64,000 bases of DNA, taken from contig NC_056550.1 in NCBI RefSeq assembly GCF_910596095.1, positions 21,696,001 through 21,760,000 on the forward strand, written 5' to 3'. How positions within the stretch are numbered: position 1 is the stretch's first letter; each line of letters opens with the position of its first letter. Shown here piece after piece: positions 13,140 through 24,120 of the stretch. Origin of the DNA: Thunnus maccoyii (Eukaryota > Chordata > Actinopteri > Scombriformes > Scombridae). The position numbers and the translations under genes are program-made. Below the pieces are notes generated by a model. It worked only from the letters and a program-made list of their open reading frames with translations. It was not told where the DNA came from and made no database searches.

Positions 13140-15480
13140 AATTCAAATTCAAATTCACTTTATTGACATGAATGTCACAACAACAATATTGTCAAAGCAT
13201 CAAGAGTCAATGAAAACAAAAACACATTCACTGTCATTCACTGTCCCTCAGGTTGTGGCATGGTACCTGTCGAACAGTGACCACATATTCTGTTCTCTTT
13301 TGGTTGCCATAATTTTTTTTTTAATGTCGTCCTTGTTCGATTGCCAATCTGTGGTCATTGAGCCTATACTTGGATAGGATCTGTCTCTGCTTTCTATCTC
13401 TGAAAGTAGAGAGATATTCTGCCAATTCATAATCTCTTTTTAGGGCCAGATAACGTTGTAATCTACTTTGGCTTGTAGTATCTTCTTCCCAATGTTCCAG
13501 ATAGGTTTCTTGTGTTATAATTTGGTTTACTCTGATTGGTGTTTGGAAAGCAGTGTTGGTGTGTGACTGAGAAGGGGACAGTTAGTCTCAGCACCAGCTA
13601 ACATAGGGGACTCATTTCTGGGCTCAGCTCTTGGGTTCGGAGGGCTTTGCAGCGGAGGTTGTCTAGGGGGCTGGATTTAAGGTGATTAAAAAATTTGAGT
13701 GCTCTCTTTCGAATGTTATTTATCAACGGGTATCTGCCTAATTCAGCTCTACATGCATTTGTTGATGTTTTTCTGTGTATGTGTAAAATGTATCCGCAGT
13801 ATTCTTTGTTTGTCCCAACAGGGGTAGCCATGATGACTGAGCAGACCCCATACTTCACTACCATACAGCGCAATGGGCAGGATGATACTATCAAATATTT
13901 TAAGCCAGATTTTAATTAGAATTTGGAAATTGTAAAATTTTCTCTTAATTGCATATAGAGGTCTTCAAGCTTTTTCTTTTAGTGCACTCACTACCTTGTT
14001 GAAACTCCCTGATGCTGTTACGGTTACACCAAGGTAGATATAACTCACACTAAGTTGATTGATGTGATTGTTTATGGCAAACTGGTACTTGTTCTCCTGA
14101 CACCTGGGGCATTTTTGAAAAATCATGACATCAGTTTTCTTCATATTATTGCCAGGGCCCAGTTCTGACAGGACTTTTCTACTATGTCCAGCTGGTGATG
14201 TAGTCCTTGTTCAGTAGGAGACAGTAGAATAAGGTCATCAACATAAAACAGAGACTTCACCTCTTTATGTGGGAGGGAGAGGCCAGGAGCAGCACATTGA
14301 TCCAACTGAACAACAAGTTCATTTCTTAAAGTCAGTAAAACAAGTTAATATCTACCATTTTTGTTTGGTATACAGTGTTTGTCAGGGAAATCTAGTATCT
14401 AGTCATTTAGAACACTACAGAATAATTTACCCAGACAACTGCTGACACAGATGCCACTGTACTTACAAGGGTCTAATTTGTCCCCACTCTTATGAATAGG
14501 GGAAATGAGCCTTATGCAACAGATGACAGGAAAACATCCTGACTGTAATACGATATTGAGCAACTTCAACAATGCACCCTGCATCTCTGTTGTGCTGCAT
14601 TTGAGCATTTCATTTTTAAATGCTGTCTGGACCACAAGCTTTCTTTGGCCAGAGAAATTTTGTCTGTGTGGTCAATTCTTGCCCAGAAATTGGGAAATGA
14701 AAGGGGTTTCAGTTGTCTTTAATTGTTTCTTATAATGTTGGGAGTTTTTTTTTCTTTTATAATGCATTGATCTGAATTAGTCAGATTTATTGGTATTTCT
14801 TTGTGCAGATTTTCTTAATGTGCTCTCCAGATGTTACCATTTTGGATTGCGGTTGCTTTGTGTTGAATTTGTTCCACATATCCCAGAATTGATTTTGAAT
14901 AATGGTGTTCTCAATATCTTCAAGTTTCATGTGGGGATAATTTTGTTTTTTGTTCCTAATTGTATGTTTATGTTTGCTTAAAATTTCATTGTGCTTCATG
15001 CGTAAGTCTGGGTTGTTTGGTTGGAGATGTTTTTCATTTCCTTTTTTTTTCTGATGGACTTGCATTCTCGATCAAACCATTTGTCAGCATTTTCCCTTTC
15101 TGAAGGCTCCAGTTTTTTGTTTTATAAGTTCGGCTTTAATAGCTGCCTTATGAAATATCATATTGATATCATCAGTGGCCTTGTTTACACCATCTCTGGT
15201 AGGAAAATATTGATTTTGGTCACATATTGATATGTCATTCATCAGATCAGGTGAGTTCAAGGCCATTATGACTTTGTCTCCACTGCCTGGGGCCCATATG
15301 TATACGATTTAGTTTATACAGCGTACTGGTTTTTGTGTCACTCATTTGAGCTGAGAGTTTAAAGAACATATTTGATTGTGATCTGAAAGAGGTGGATTGC
15401 TGTCTGACAGTGAAGGGGTCCATGTCAGTGTTTGCATAGTTTACTACACTAGACCCAAAAGCTGTGGACTATGTGAAATC
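13140..15480 (-). mobile_element. Decayed LINE (non-LTR retrotransposon), minus strand
   Basis: Read on the minus strand, remnants appear in LINE order. Near 15350-15420 is an endonuclease-like SDHNQIC segment. Near 14870-15060 is linker sequence with FWDMWNKFNTKQP. Near 14400-14600 is reverse transcriptase sequence with LISPIHKSGDKLDP and GKLFCSVLN. The catalytic YVDD, within SLFYVDDLILLSPTEQGL, is at 14245-14234. Near 13600-13750 is a C-terminal segment with RALKFFNHLKSSPLDNL. The 3' end at 13140-13162 carries three tandem ATTCAA units on the plus strand, matching a simple-repeat LINE tail. The reading frame is broken many times and the copy is 5' truncated. The clade is not settled from memory. 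It is unrelated to host genes and lies between odad4 and cnp. Confidence 0.85.
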
Positions 15481-15559
15481 TCCCTATAGTGACGCCTACT
15501 TTTTTGGGATAGGAGTGGCATCGCATATGACGTGATTGTGGTTTACACCAGCTCAAGAA

Positions 15560-16085
15560 TAGCCTGGGAACCAGACGAATCTGCGAGCTCATGTTGTATT
15601 TGCTCTAGCAGATACGTCTGGCTCATTGATGGATTATAAGAGCATGGTTTGGCCCCCCTCCCGTTCAGACAGACTTCCAGTCGACCTGGTCCGGGTCGAG
15701 CCAATCACAACCGTTTATCTAATATGGGGCGGGGTCGATACAATGACTGTGTTTTTTTTCCCCAAAGGATGGCGCATGGCAAAGTCATGACCCGCCCTCC
15801 TCTGCCTCTGATTGGCTAGTACTCGTTGCCTTCGTTTGTTGGATTGGTTAGGTTTAGGCATAAGGAGTGTGATTGGTTAGGGTGAGGGTAAAAATATCAG
15901 GATGAGCCAATCAGAGGCAGAGTAGGGCGGGTCATGACTTTGCAATCCTGGGAAGAAAAAATATCGCTGACTGTAGAGAAGGATACGTCGCTAGGAGTTA
16001 CGTCACGCGTTTCCTTGCTCTGATTGGTTGTCGGTCTATCCTGTTGATAACGCCCCTTGCGGATTGGTCCAATGATGCCAGGCTA
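15560..16085. mobile_element. Composite non-autonomous DNA transposon (fold-back element)
   Basis: The ends are inverted: TAGCCTGG at 15560-15567 and CCAGGCTA at 16078-16085. The nine flanking bases, GCTCAAGAA on the left and GCTCACGAG on the right, agree at 7 of 9, like a decayed target duplication. Inside the left end, CCAGACGAATCTGC (from 15571) is mirrored by GCAGATACGTCTGG (to 15621). A second, larger inverted repeat sits in the middle. There is no open reading frame of note. The superfamily is unassigned; an 8-9 bp duplication would fit hAT or Mutator-like elements. Confidence 0.6.
15780..15942. repeat. Near-perfect 38-bp inverted repeat (nested hairpin)
   Basis: Bases 15780-15817 and 15905-15942 are reverse complements at 37 of 38 positions, with an 87-base spacer. 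The homology continues outward more weakly, with GGATGGC against AATCC and poly-T against poly-A, to about 15745 and 15978. The spacer contains repeated GGTTAGG-type text. It may be a MITE nested in the larger element. Confidence 0.85.
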
Positions 16086-16261
16086 GCTCACGAGGTATGT
16101 GTGTTTGTTGATATTGAATTTTTTTATTCGTATTAATAACAAACAGGCATGCAATACGAGCGCATCCTTATTTTTTTAATGCTTTATTAAACAATACATT
16201 TACAAATAACAAGGCAAGTCAACCATGGTATTAAAAACCTTGGCTTGTGTCTGAGTAACAG

Positions 16262-16417
16262 AAAACAAACAAACAAACAAACAAACAAATCCATACAATA
16301 AAACTATTAAAAATAAGAAAATACATTAAAATATATAAATTGTAAACAATACAATAAATAACGTTAAAAAGCTAAATTAACATAAATCAGTTTTCCAAAA
16401 TAAATTAAAGTTGAGCC

Positions 16418-16459
<42 letters not shown>

Positions 16460-16640
16460 TATTATTATTATTATTGTTATTATTAATAATAATATTAATA
16501 ATATTGATGTTCTATTCATGATCACTTTCAAAAATACATAATAATAATGATAATAATAACAATAATAATAATGATAATAATAATAAGTGGAAAAAAATAA
16601 AAAAATATATGCAGTGGTATATAAAAAACTATTTTTAATA
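16262..16640. repeat. Simple-repeat cluster: (CAAA)n, (ATC)n, (ATT)n and (AAT)n
   Basis: A (CAAA) run at 16262-16288, an (ATC) run at about 16420-16458, then (ATT) and (AAT) runs through about 16585 lie upstream of cnp exon 1. The surrounding 16090-16640 is very AT-rich and shows no gene. Confidence 0.93.
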
Positions 16641-16869
16641 TTTCAGTTTTTACCCTCTTCCGGTCTTCAAGGGCGTGTCCGTGGCCCCGCCTATGTGCGC
16701 GTTCCCGGAAATCACCCCCCACCAACCCCCCCCCCCCACACCCCACCTCCCGTTTTCTTGAAGAGTGAAGCGGGTGCACGTCTGTGCTCAGGATTGCCTT
16801 GTCATTGTATCCAGAGAGAGAAACGCGTGGTCAGCGGCACCACCGACAGCTTCACTGCAGCGTAACTGG
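16641..16869 (+). promoter_or_regulatory. cnp: Presumed cnp promoter and noncoding first exon
   Basis: After 500 bases of AT-rich DNA the sequence turns GC-rich with C-rich tracts (16720-16750). It ends in a good splice donor, AACTG|GTAAGC, at 16868-16870. A noncoding exon ending here and spliced to the ATG exon near 18860 would suit cnp. There is no transcript evidence, so this is inference from composition and the donor. Confidence 0.5.
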
Positions 16870-18169
16870 TAAGCTGGCATTTTCCAAACAAAAGCCCCTT
16901 CTGACAGTATTCTGCATCTCTTTCAATCGCTGTTTTACACAAACTGCCTAAAGAGAAGTTGTTCCGGCAACACGCAGTGACTTTTATACGCCAGAGAAAC
17001 AGCAAACGTGGCGCTGGAGATGGTAATGTTATTGCCAAATGTTCTGACTGCCAGGCTAAATTGTTTTTGTCTGGCGTGCTAACGTTAGGTGCACGCCACT
17101 CCCCGCCTGGCCACATTGTGCACGTAGTAAAATGTTATCTGTAAAATCCATCGATTCTCTCTGTCAAAAAACATTTGAGCTCACTTGGACGCGGCCTGGG
17201 AACATTTAAAAATCGTAGCTTTTGTTAACTGAATGTATTATTTAGTGCAAACTTGCCTTTAAAACAAAAAAAAAAAGATAAAACCATCCTCTCACTCACT
17301 GCGCCATTTACTGTACCTTGCTTAAAAAACGTGATGGGGTTCAATAAATCTGAAAGTGACTATTCCGCTATTTTGCCATCTGTTTTGATTTCAGTCGTTG
17401 TGAATTACAAGCTTTGGAAAAAATTCTGTGTTTAATATTAGCCAACTGGTCTTTGTTACTTACATGAGAGCTTCCCCTTCTGTCTCATGACACGATGTGG
17501 TTTCGCACATCTGTTTTGACCCAGTGTTTAGTAACAAATCTGAAACTGACATTTGGGGGGAGAAATAACCTGCCACACGGTGGAGGTCGCTGTACTATGA
17601 AGTAATCACACTTTATCCGCGATGCCCCATTTTCTTAACTACCCTTTGTCTATGTTTGCTGGCGCTGTTCATCATGTCTCCATGCAACGTTTAAATACAG
17701 CATCTGGTGTCCAAACACTCAATTGGAAACTAAAATTTGGTGTGAGCTGTATGTGCCAGGGGTATGCTATTGTGTCCACCTCCTGCACATCCATTTTTTT
17801 ATTTATTTTTGAAAGATGGCAGTGTGTAATGCATCATAAAAACATCCACAATCTAAAACCCCACCCTTTTTTTTTTTTTGATATTGATATTGAGTAACTT
17901 CCAGTTTCAGAGATAATGACAACAATCCTCAAAACTGTTTGATTTTGGCCTGGTGGTTTAAAAAATGCAGTCAGAGATGAACATAGTTGCAAATTCAGCA
18001 TGTAAAAAAAAAAAAGTGAGTCATTCTCATTTTGCCTGCGCATCTAGATATTTAAAATTGTGCCAGTTTAAGAAGCTACTGCATCAAAATTTATTTTTTT
18101 AACCTTTTATGTATAGGGAGGAGTTTCTCCAAGAGCTGTGCTGCTCTTTTCTTCAGGAACGCCCTGACC

Positions 18170-18436
18170 GCATTCAGTTACACATTTATACCTGGAAGCT
18201 GCCCAGTAAAACCACAGTAGTCCGATCTGCCGGCCACTGAGCAGCTCCACTGGAGCAGCTGGGATGAAGGGCCTTGCTCAAGGGCAACTCAGCGGTGGTA
18301 ACGAGGGAGGGGCAACCGCTGCGTCTTCACTTTTCCCCCACCCAGATTTATCCTGCCGGTCCGGGGGATTGAACCGGTGACCCTTTGGTCACAAGCTTGA
18401 TTCTCTAACCTTTTTTTAGGCCACTGCTGCCTCTTA
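18170..18436 (-). mobile_element. tRNA-derived SINE in cnp intron 1, minus strand
   Basis: On the minus strand the element opens GGCAGCAGTGGCCTA, an A-box-like TGGCCTAAA stretch. It then has a B box GGTTCAATCCCC (plus 18364-18375), the internal RNA polymerase III promoter layout of tRNA-derived SINEs. The body contains GAGCAGCTCCACTGGAGCAG and CTTGCTCAAGGGCA, familiar from teleost SINEs. The A-box region carries a seven-base A expansion. The rest of intron 1 (16870-18860) shows nothing I recognise. Confidence 0.75.
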
Positions 18437-18898
18437 AATTATGTTTGTTTATGATTAGTAATGAGGCAAAATATTCTTTTTTTTAAAACCGCTTTTCAGA
18501 TATTAAATGCCAAATTGGTTACATTTCCATATAACTGTAATGTTTATTCTCTTGAGACACTGCCAAGCCCAAAACGTAACTAGGTTAATCCATTTCAGTC
18601 AGATTTAATTTAGATATGTTGCAGTACAGAATAAAAAAAACATGGATTGATGAATAACATCCAGCTGCAGCCTTTGTTCACTATCCAAACTTTTTATGCC
18701 TTAATTAGATGAGTGTTGGATTAATTTAATAGGAAAAAAAAAACCCTTAAATGTCCTGCACTCTTCAAGTTGTTGTGGATGGGAACTAGTTGCTGAAGCT
18801 TGTATGTGTTGAGTCACATTTGGACTTCTCTCTCTCTTTCTTTTAATGATTATATTTAAGGTACATGGTGGTGTGTAAAGTCGGACTTTAAGCCAGAC

Positions 18899-21306
18899 AT
18901 GGATACTGAAAAGAGCGGCGAGGTTTTAGATGCGTCAGAGACTCCACAGCAAGAGGAGGCTGTAATGGAAAAAGAGGTTGTGTCAAAACTGGAGGCGCCA
19001 GAGGAATCCACAGAGCCTGAGAAGCCACCAGCTGCCGATGAAGAGACTGAGCAGCTGGCAGTGAATGGTCATGATAGTGAAGTAACAAACTTGAAAGAAA
19101 CAGAAGAGTTGATTGTGACTGAAAGTGTTACAGTGTCTGATGAAAAAACAGAAATGGAGATTGAGGACAGCTTGCCCAAAGAAAAATCTGAGTCGGTGCC
19201 TGTTGCGGTGGCACCACCAGAACCAGATGAGTCATCTGAAAAGATCTCTGACCCAGTTGCAGCTTTAGACCCAGAACCAGAAAACATTCAGCCTGAACAG
19301 CAGCCTGTGCCAGAGAAAAACCCAGAACCTTTGCCTATGCAAACGCCTCTGGCAGAGAGCACCCCTGTACCAGAGCCAGATGAATTGCCGGAATCGGTTC
19401 CAGAGGCGGAGCTGCCAGAGCAAACATTACCTGAACCAGCCACGCTGCAGCAGCCAGTAGATACACAGCCACCCAAACAAGAAGAGAAGGCACCAGAGCA
19501 AGTGGACACTGAGGCAGAACTGAAGACTACAATGGAAACTGGGGCAGAAGAAGTTGTTAAAGCGGGGATGGCAGAAAACGATGTCGTAGGTGAGCCTACA
19601 AAGGAAGGGGAAGAAAAACAAGGAGCAGCAGGAGATGCTGTGTTGGTGGCAGAAGCTTCCTCAGACAAGCCGACAGAGGCTGGGAACATGAAACCTGCAG
19701 GAGACGAGAAGAAAGAACCCGAAAAGTCAGATGAGTCTGATACTCAGAAGGGAGCCGAGCCGGCGGCGGCGGCAGAAGGTGCTAAATCTGAGCAGAAAGA
19801 TGCTGAACCCGAAAAGGAAGAGGATACAGTCCCTGCGACTGGCTCCCTGTCTTTTCCCCTCCTGGAGCGAGAGCAGACCAAAGATGCCCTGCTGAGCTCT
19901 CGTACCCTTGTTGTCATCAGAGGCCTTCCAGGAAGTGGCAAAAGCTTCTTGGCGTGCGCCATAGCCGATACCTACAAAGACCACTGCACTGTCATCTGTG
20001 CTGACGACCACGGTGTTAAACCAGAGAATCCAGAATCCTCTGTGGATGGATACAAGGCTGTGGATGAAGCTGTGGTGGCCTGCTGCAGTGCAGGACCGGC
20101 TTCCTCTGTGCTGATAGTGGTCGATGACACCAACCACACCCAGGATCGGCTGGCCCGCCTGGGGGAGATCGCCAGGGAGCACCACCTTGTCGTCGTCTTC
20201 TTGGAGCCGCGTACGGAATGGAGCAGGGATGTAGCACAGCTGAAAAAGAAGACCAAGCGTGGACTGGACGAGGCCCAGATGGAAGCCATGAGTGGTCAAC
20301 TCGAGGAAATGTCCCTTCCTCTTTACTTTGGCTGGTTTCTTCTCTCCTCAATCCAGGATAAGATTAGGTGCACGTCAATGGACTTTCTGAAAACGCTGGA
20401 CACCCTGGAGGCCTTCAAGAAACACTCTGTTGACTGTGAGTTTTGTTTAAAGTTGTGTTTCATGTGTTATCAAGGTTTATACACATGTCTGGAGCAGATT
20501 AATGTCTTAAATATTTGGATGCAACTGATCTTGTTTTTGTGTTTACAGTCATTGGGAAAGCTGAGAAGGAGGTGGATCTGGAGCAGTACTTTAAAGCCAA
20601 AGGAACCCTCCATTGCACCACAAAATTCTGTGACTATGGAAAGGCAGAGGGTGCCAAAGAGTATGCACAGAATCCAGTAAGTTATTTAAGCTAATAGATT
20701 GATTATAGAAAACTTGCAGCACATTAATTTATTACTTTAGTACTTCTTTCTTGCATTGAGCGAATGTAGCAATGTAATGTGTTTTATATCAGAGTTGATT
20801 CTGTGATATTTCCTCATCATTTCCTTTCTTCCTCTCTCTAGGCTGTTACAGATTACTATGGTTCTGCGTTCGAGCTGTCGCTGAGCTCTCTGTTTGTCAC
20901 TCCTCGCACTTTCGGTGCCAGAGTGTCCCTCACCGAGGAGCAGCTTTTGCTGTGGCCAGCCGACGCCGAAAAGGAGGCAGAGTCTGCTGTCCCCGCAGCT
21001 GCCTCCCTGCCTCTGGGAAGCCGCGCCCACGTTACTCTGGGCTGCGCAGAGGGTGTCCAGCCAGTTCAAACAGGTCTGGATCTGCTCGGTATCCTGGCCC
21101 TGCAGCAGGAAGGCCAGCAGGGGGAGCTGGTCGAGGAGATGGAGCTCGGCTCGCTGACCTATTACGGAGAGGGAAGGTGGCTGCTCAGCCTCAGGGAGCC
21201 CATCTGCGCCCCAGCTTGCTTCTCCAGCTTCTACAGGCGCAAGGAGTCCGACACGACCAAAAAAGAACCTGAGAAGAAAAAGAAGTCAAAGTGCACCATA
21301 TTGTAA
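18899..21306 (+). CDS. cnp: 2',3'-cyclic-nucleotide 3'-phosphodiesterase, fish RICH type
   Basis: Three coding exons (18899-20435, 20549-20676, 20842-21306) give 709 residues. Residues 1 to ~320 form an acidic, Glu/Pro/Ala-rich low-complexity region. Next comes a P-loop kinase-like domain with RGLPGSGKS near residue 341 and [11 protein letters not shown]. The 2H phosphoesterase domain follows, with HCT (in [14 protein letters not shown], near 535) and HVT (in SRAHVTLGC, near 618), the two catalytic H-x-T motifs. The C terminus CTIL is a CaaX prenylation box; its final Leu favours geranylgeranylation. The enzyme hydrolyses 2',3'-cyclic nucleotides to 2'-nucleotides; in fish the RICH form is known from regenerating optic nerve. 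Human CNP has 421 residues, so the extra length is the N-terminal region. The ATG is the first in the exon. Reading through the 20435 donor would give a spurious 593-residue frame. Confidence 0.95.
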
Positions 21307-22310
21307 ATGGCAAAACATGGGGGGGATGCGTGGCTTGGGATGACTGGTGAATTAAGATGTAGGCTTACTCTGTGTAAGATTTGTGTGTCTGTGCAGTGTT
21401 TAGGGTTTCAGTTATAGCCACCCTAAATCCACGAGCTGTGTGCCTTTTTACTGTTGATTTGCACCACAACCCAAAAATGCCTTCAATCCAGTTAGGCTTG
21501 TTGTTGTTAACCTTGTTCGGTATCCTCTTACACATATCAGTGCCAGAGCTGCAGTACCTGGTTATTTGCTGAGGCGTTGTTAGCTGCAGTTTTAGAGTAA
21601 GGTAGTATAGCCTCCTCCCACAGCTCCACAGTTATCCAAAAACTTAGATTTCATCTTCTATACATTTCAGTGTTTCTCCGTACTCAGATGTGAATGATAA
21701 ACGATGTACTTTCATAGCATGCATCCCTGGTTAATGGTATCAACATATTAACACATTTCTGACCTGCTTTAAGTAGCTCTGCCTCTTTGACAGAATTATG
21801 TCTGGTGGTTTACTTTGGCTTAGTTGTAAGTAATAATAATAAATAAAACAAAACAAACAAAAAAAAAAACTAGCTGTCATTTCCCTGCAAGTGTGTGTGC
21901 ACAGCTTAGGAAGTAAATGTTTAAAATAGCATATGGGCCAAAGTTATCTATTTGATTAAGTGTATTAGAATGAATGTCATTTATAGAGATCCCTCCTTGT
22001 AAAATCTTTGCACTGTGCATAGTTTGAAAGGGAGAATGCTGGTGAATTTGGTGTTCGTTTCAACAGCTTGCACTTAGTACTTATTCAAATGCTGTGAATC
22101 CAAGTCCATGTTTTGGAATCTTTTCTACTGCGCAAGACTGCACCATCGATCCCTTTTTATTCTCTTCGAACAGCACTTCATGTATTGCATTTTTTTGATT
22201 TGTATCCTCTGTGACTGTAGTTTTTGAAGGGCAAGTCCTACTTTGTGTAGCTCTTATGAATCACTATTTTTGCACTTGTTTTGTACACTTAATAAAAAAG
22301 AACATGCTTT
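21307..22310 (+). other. cnp: cnp 3' UTR with poly(A) signal
   Basis: About 1 kb without coding potential runs to AATAAA at 22291-22296. An earlier A-rich AATAAATAAAAC stretch near 21838 could serve as a proximal signal. Confidence 0.75.
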
Positions 22311-22448
22311 GCTCCAGGAATGAAATTTGCTGTGTGTTCAGTCCCGTTAATGCAGCTCGGTGACTAGTAATGCAGGCTGGTAACTAGGTCAGTTTTAACT
22401 GCACGTGGTAAATTTTTGACAGCATGGACTTGTAGTTAACTTTGTGAA

Positions 22449-22462
22449 CCAGCAGAGGGCAC
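22449..22462 (+). promoter_or_regulatory. CTCF-like core motif between cnp and acly
   Basis: CCAGCAGAGGGCAC fits all 14 positions of the core consensus CCASYAGRKGGCRS. It lies about 150 bp past the cnp poly(A) signal, in the gap before acly, a plausible place for a boundary. Binding is inference. Confidence 0.45.
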
Positions 22463-23631
22463 TCATCACTTGTACAGTGCTGGAAAAAAGAGATCAGGCG
22501 CTTTGTGGTAAGATGTTTTCTAACCAAAATATCCACCCATGACTATCTAAATATTGTAATTTCAAACATTGTATCACAGACTGGATTACACCATTTGTCT
22601 GAGACTGGTCTCCCTTTAGCTTGTTCTTGCATAAGAATCTGGCACAGTCAAAATGGTACAAAATTTAGACATTACAACTGCCAAAAGCTGATAAGTGTGA
22701 TTGAGTAAGTGCTCAGCTGTAATATCAACACTCCAGTGACCTATAAGCTACCACAAAGGTGCATCACAGTGTCTCTGCATTTCTCTTATTCTGTTTTGCA
22801 TTCATAAATTCTCTTAAATCCTGCAATATTGCATTTGTGCTCGTTATTTATAATGCTTGATATAATTACTTTTGCTTGATCAGGTGGACAGCCACTGTTG
22901 CCACACAATCTGCTGCTCCCACTTTATGAAAATATACAAACACAAGTTACTTAAACTTATTTTACACATGCAACTTCAAAACTATTAAAATAAAAACTAC
23001 TTGTTACTGTTTTAGGCCAAGGACAGGTGAAAGACCATGAACTACATGTCACTACCACAATTTATTAACCCCTGAAGTCCATATTGTCAGTGCAAGAGTC
23101 TGTGTGTGCTGGTTGTGTGATCAGATGATTTCCTCATTGGCTGCTGTGTAGATAAAGAACAGTGTCAACCAATCAACGCCAGCGACCGATAATTGCCCTG
23201 TTTTCTCCTGTAGTGGTACGTGTGAGCTTTGTGAAGAAATTTATGAGACCTTCAGGTGCTCTTTGAAATCTCGAGTTTTATTTTTGTTAAGTCATCTTAA
23301 GTGGAATTGCCAGAAAATCCAGGCACTTTTAATCAAAACCCATTACCAAAATTGCACTTTTATTAACAAAGCCAATTTCTCGGTGGCGTTTTTTTTTGGT
23401 GGTGCGTGAAGCTACTTTAGGCTTCAATGAAAACGGGAAAAGTGCATTTATTTTATCTTGAAGTTGTTCTGAAAGTGTGTCAGCTACGCAAGCTAACAAT
23501 AAGAATAATTTACTTTTTAAAATTAAAATTCGAAACTAACATAGCAATAATAATATTTTATATATATATAATTGTGTCTTCTGATAAAGTTGAAGATATA
23601 ATGATGATGATTATTATTAATATTATTATTA

Positions 23632-23707
<76 letters not shown>

Positions 23708-23839
23708 TTATGATGATGATAAATATGCATTTTACGTATTTTAAACACATCAATTAACGCACCACACACCGTTTAAATCTAATCTCTTAATATTGAAGAA
23801 TATATATATATATATACATATATATATCAGACTTCCCCA
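22463..23839. other. Intergenic DNA upstream of acly
   Basis: I see no gene here. It holds a CCAAT pentamer at 23169-23173, a large trinucleotide array at about 23610-23705 and a TA-dinucleotide tract at about 23802-23828. Confidence 0.6.
23610..23705. repeat. (ATT)n-(AAT)n self-complementary array
   Basis: A run of ATT units to about 23676 is followed directly by a run of AAT units to about 23705. Because AAT is the reverse complement of ATT, the halves form one long inverted repeat able to fold into an all A-T hairpin. It lies about 200-300 bp upstream of the presumed acly first exon. Confidence 0.9.
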
Positions 23840-24120
23840 TTGTCTGTTCGTGTCCCATCACGTCGTACCGATAATTCCCACAATCCCTGAAGGCAGCAAT
23901 AGAGCATGGTGTGGAATGGACCAATCAGAGGCCAGGAAACATCAGCCAAGCCTATCGGCAGATGGGTGATGGAGACAAAATTCACAGGAAGCTCCAGTCC
24001 TCGGCACCACTGGTCCCCACAGGCGGAGAGAGTGGAGCAAGACTACCGAGAAAAGTCTCTCATCCAACCGCAAAACCCTACCAGAGCTCTTAAAGGAAGA
24101 AAAAACATTCAAAAAACAAG
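23840..24120 (+). promoter_or_regulatory. acly: Presumed acly promoter and noncoding first exon
   Basis: A strong donor AACAAG|GTGAGT at 24120/24121 follows a region less AT-rich than its surroundings, with a CCAAT box in GGACCAATCAGAGG at 23921-23925. Mammalian ACLY also begins with a noncoding exon, and its promoter uses NF-Y/CCAAT and SREBP inputs. The exon call rests on the donor and position only. Confidence 0.45.

Noticed and set aside
13140-16085. A single large autonomous element covering LINE and fold-back repeat
   Set aside because: The LINE ends and the inverted-repeat element have separate termini and different structures, so they are independent insertions.
18364-18434. A possible tRNA gene on the minus strand (A and B box like)
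   Set aside because: The A-box region carries an A-run expansion, no cloverleaf forms by eye, and the flank is SINE body sequence.
18899-20680. A single 593-codon open frame
   Set aside because: It is the cnp ATG exon read through its donor at 20435. The family sequence continues only after splicing to 20549.
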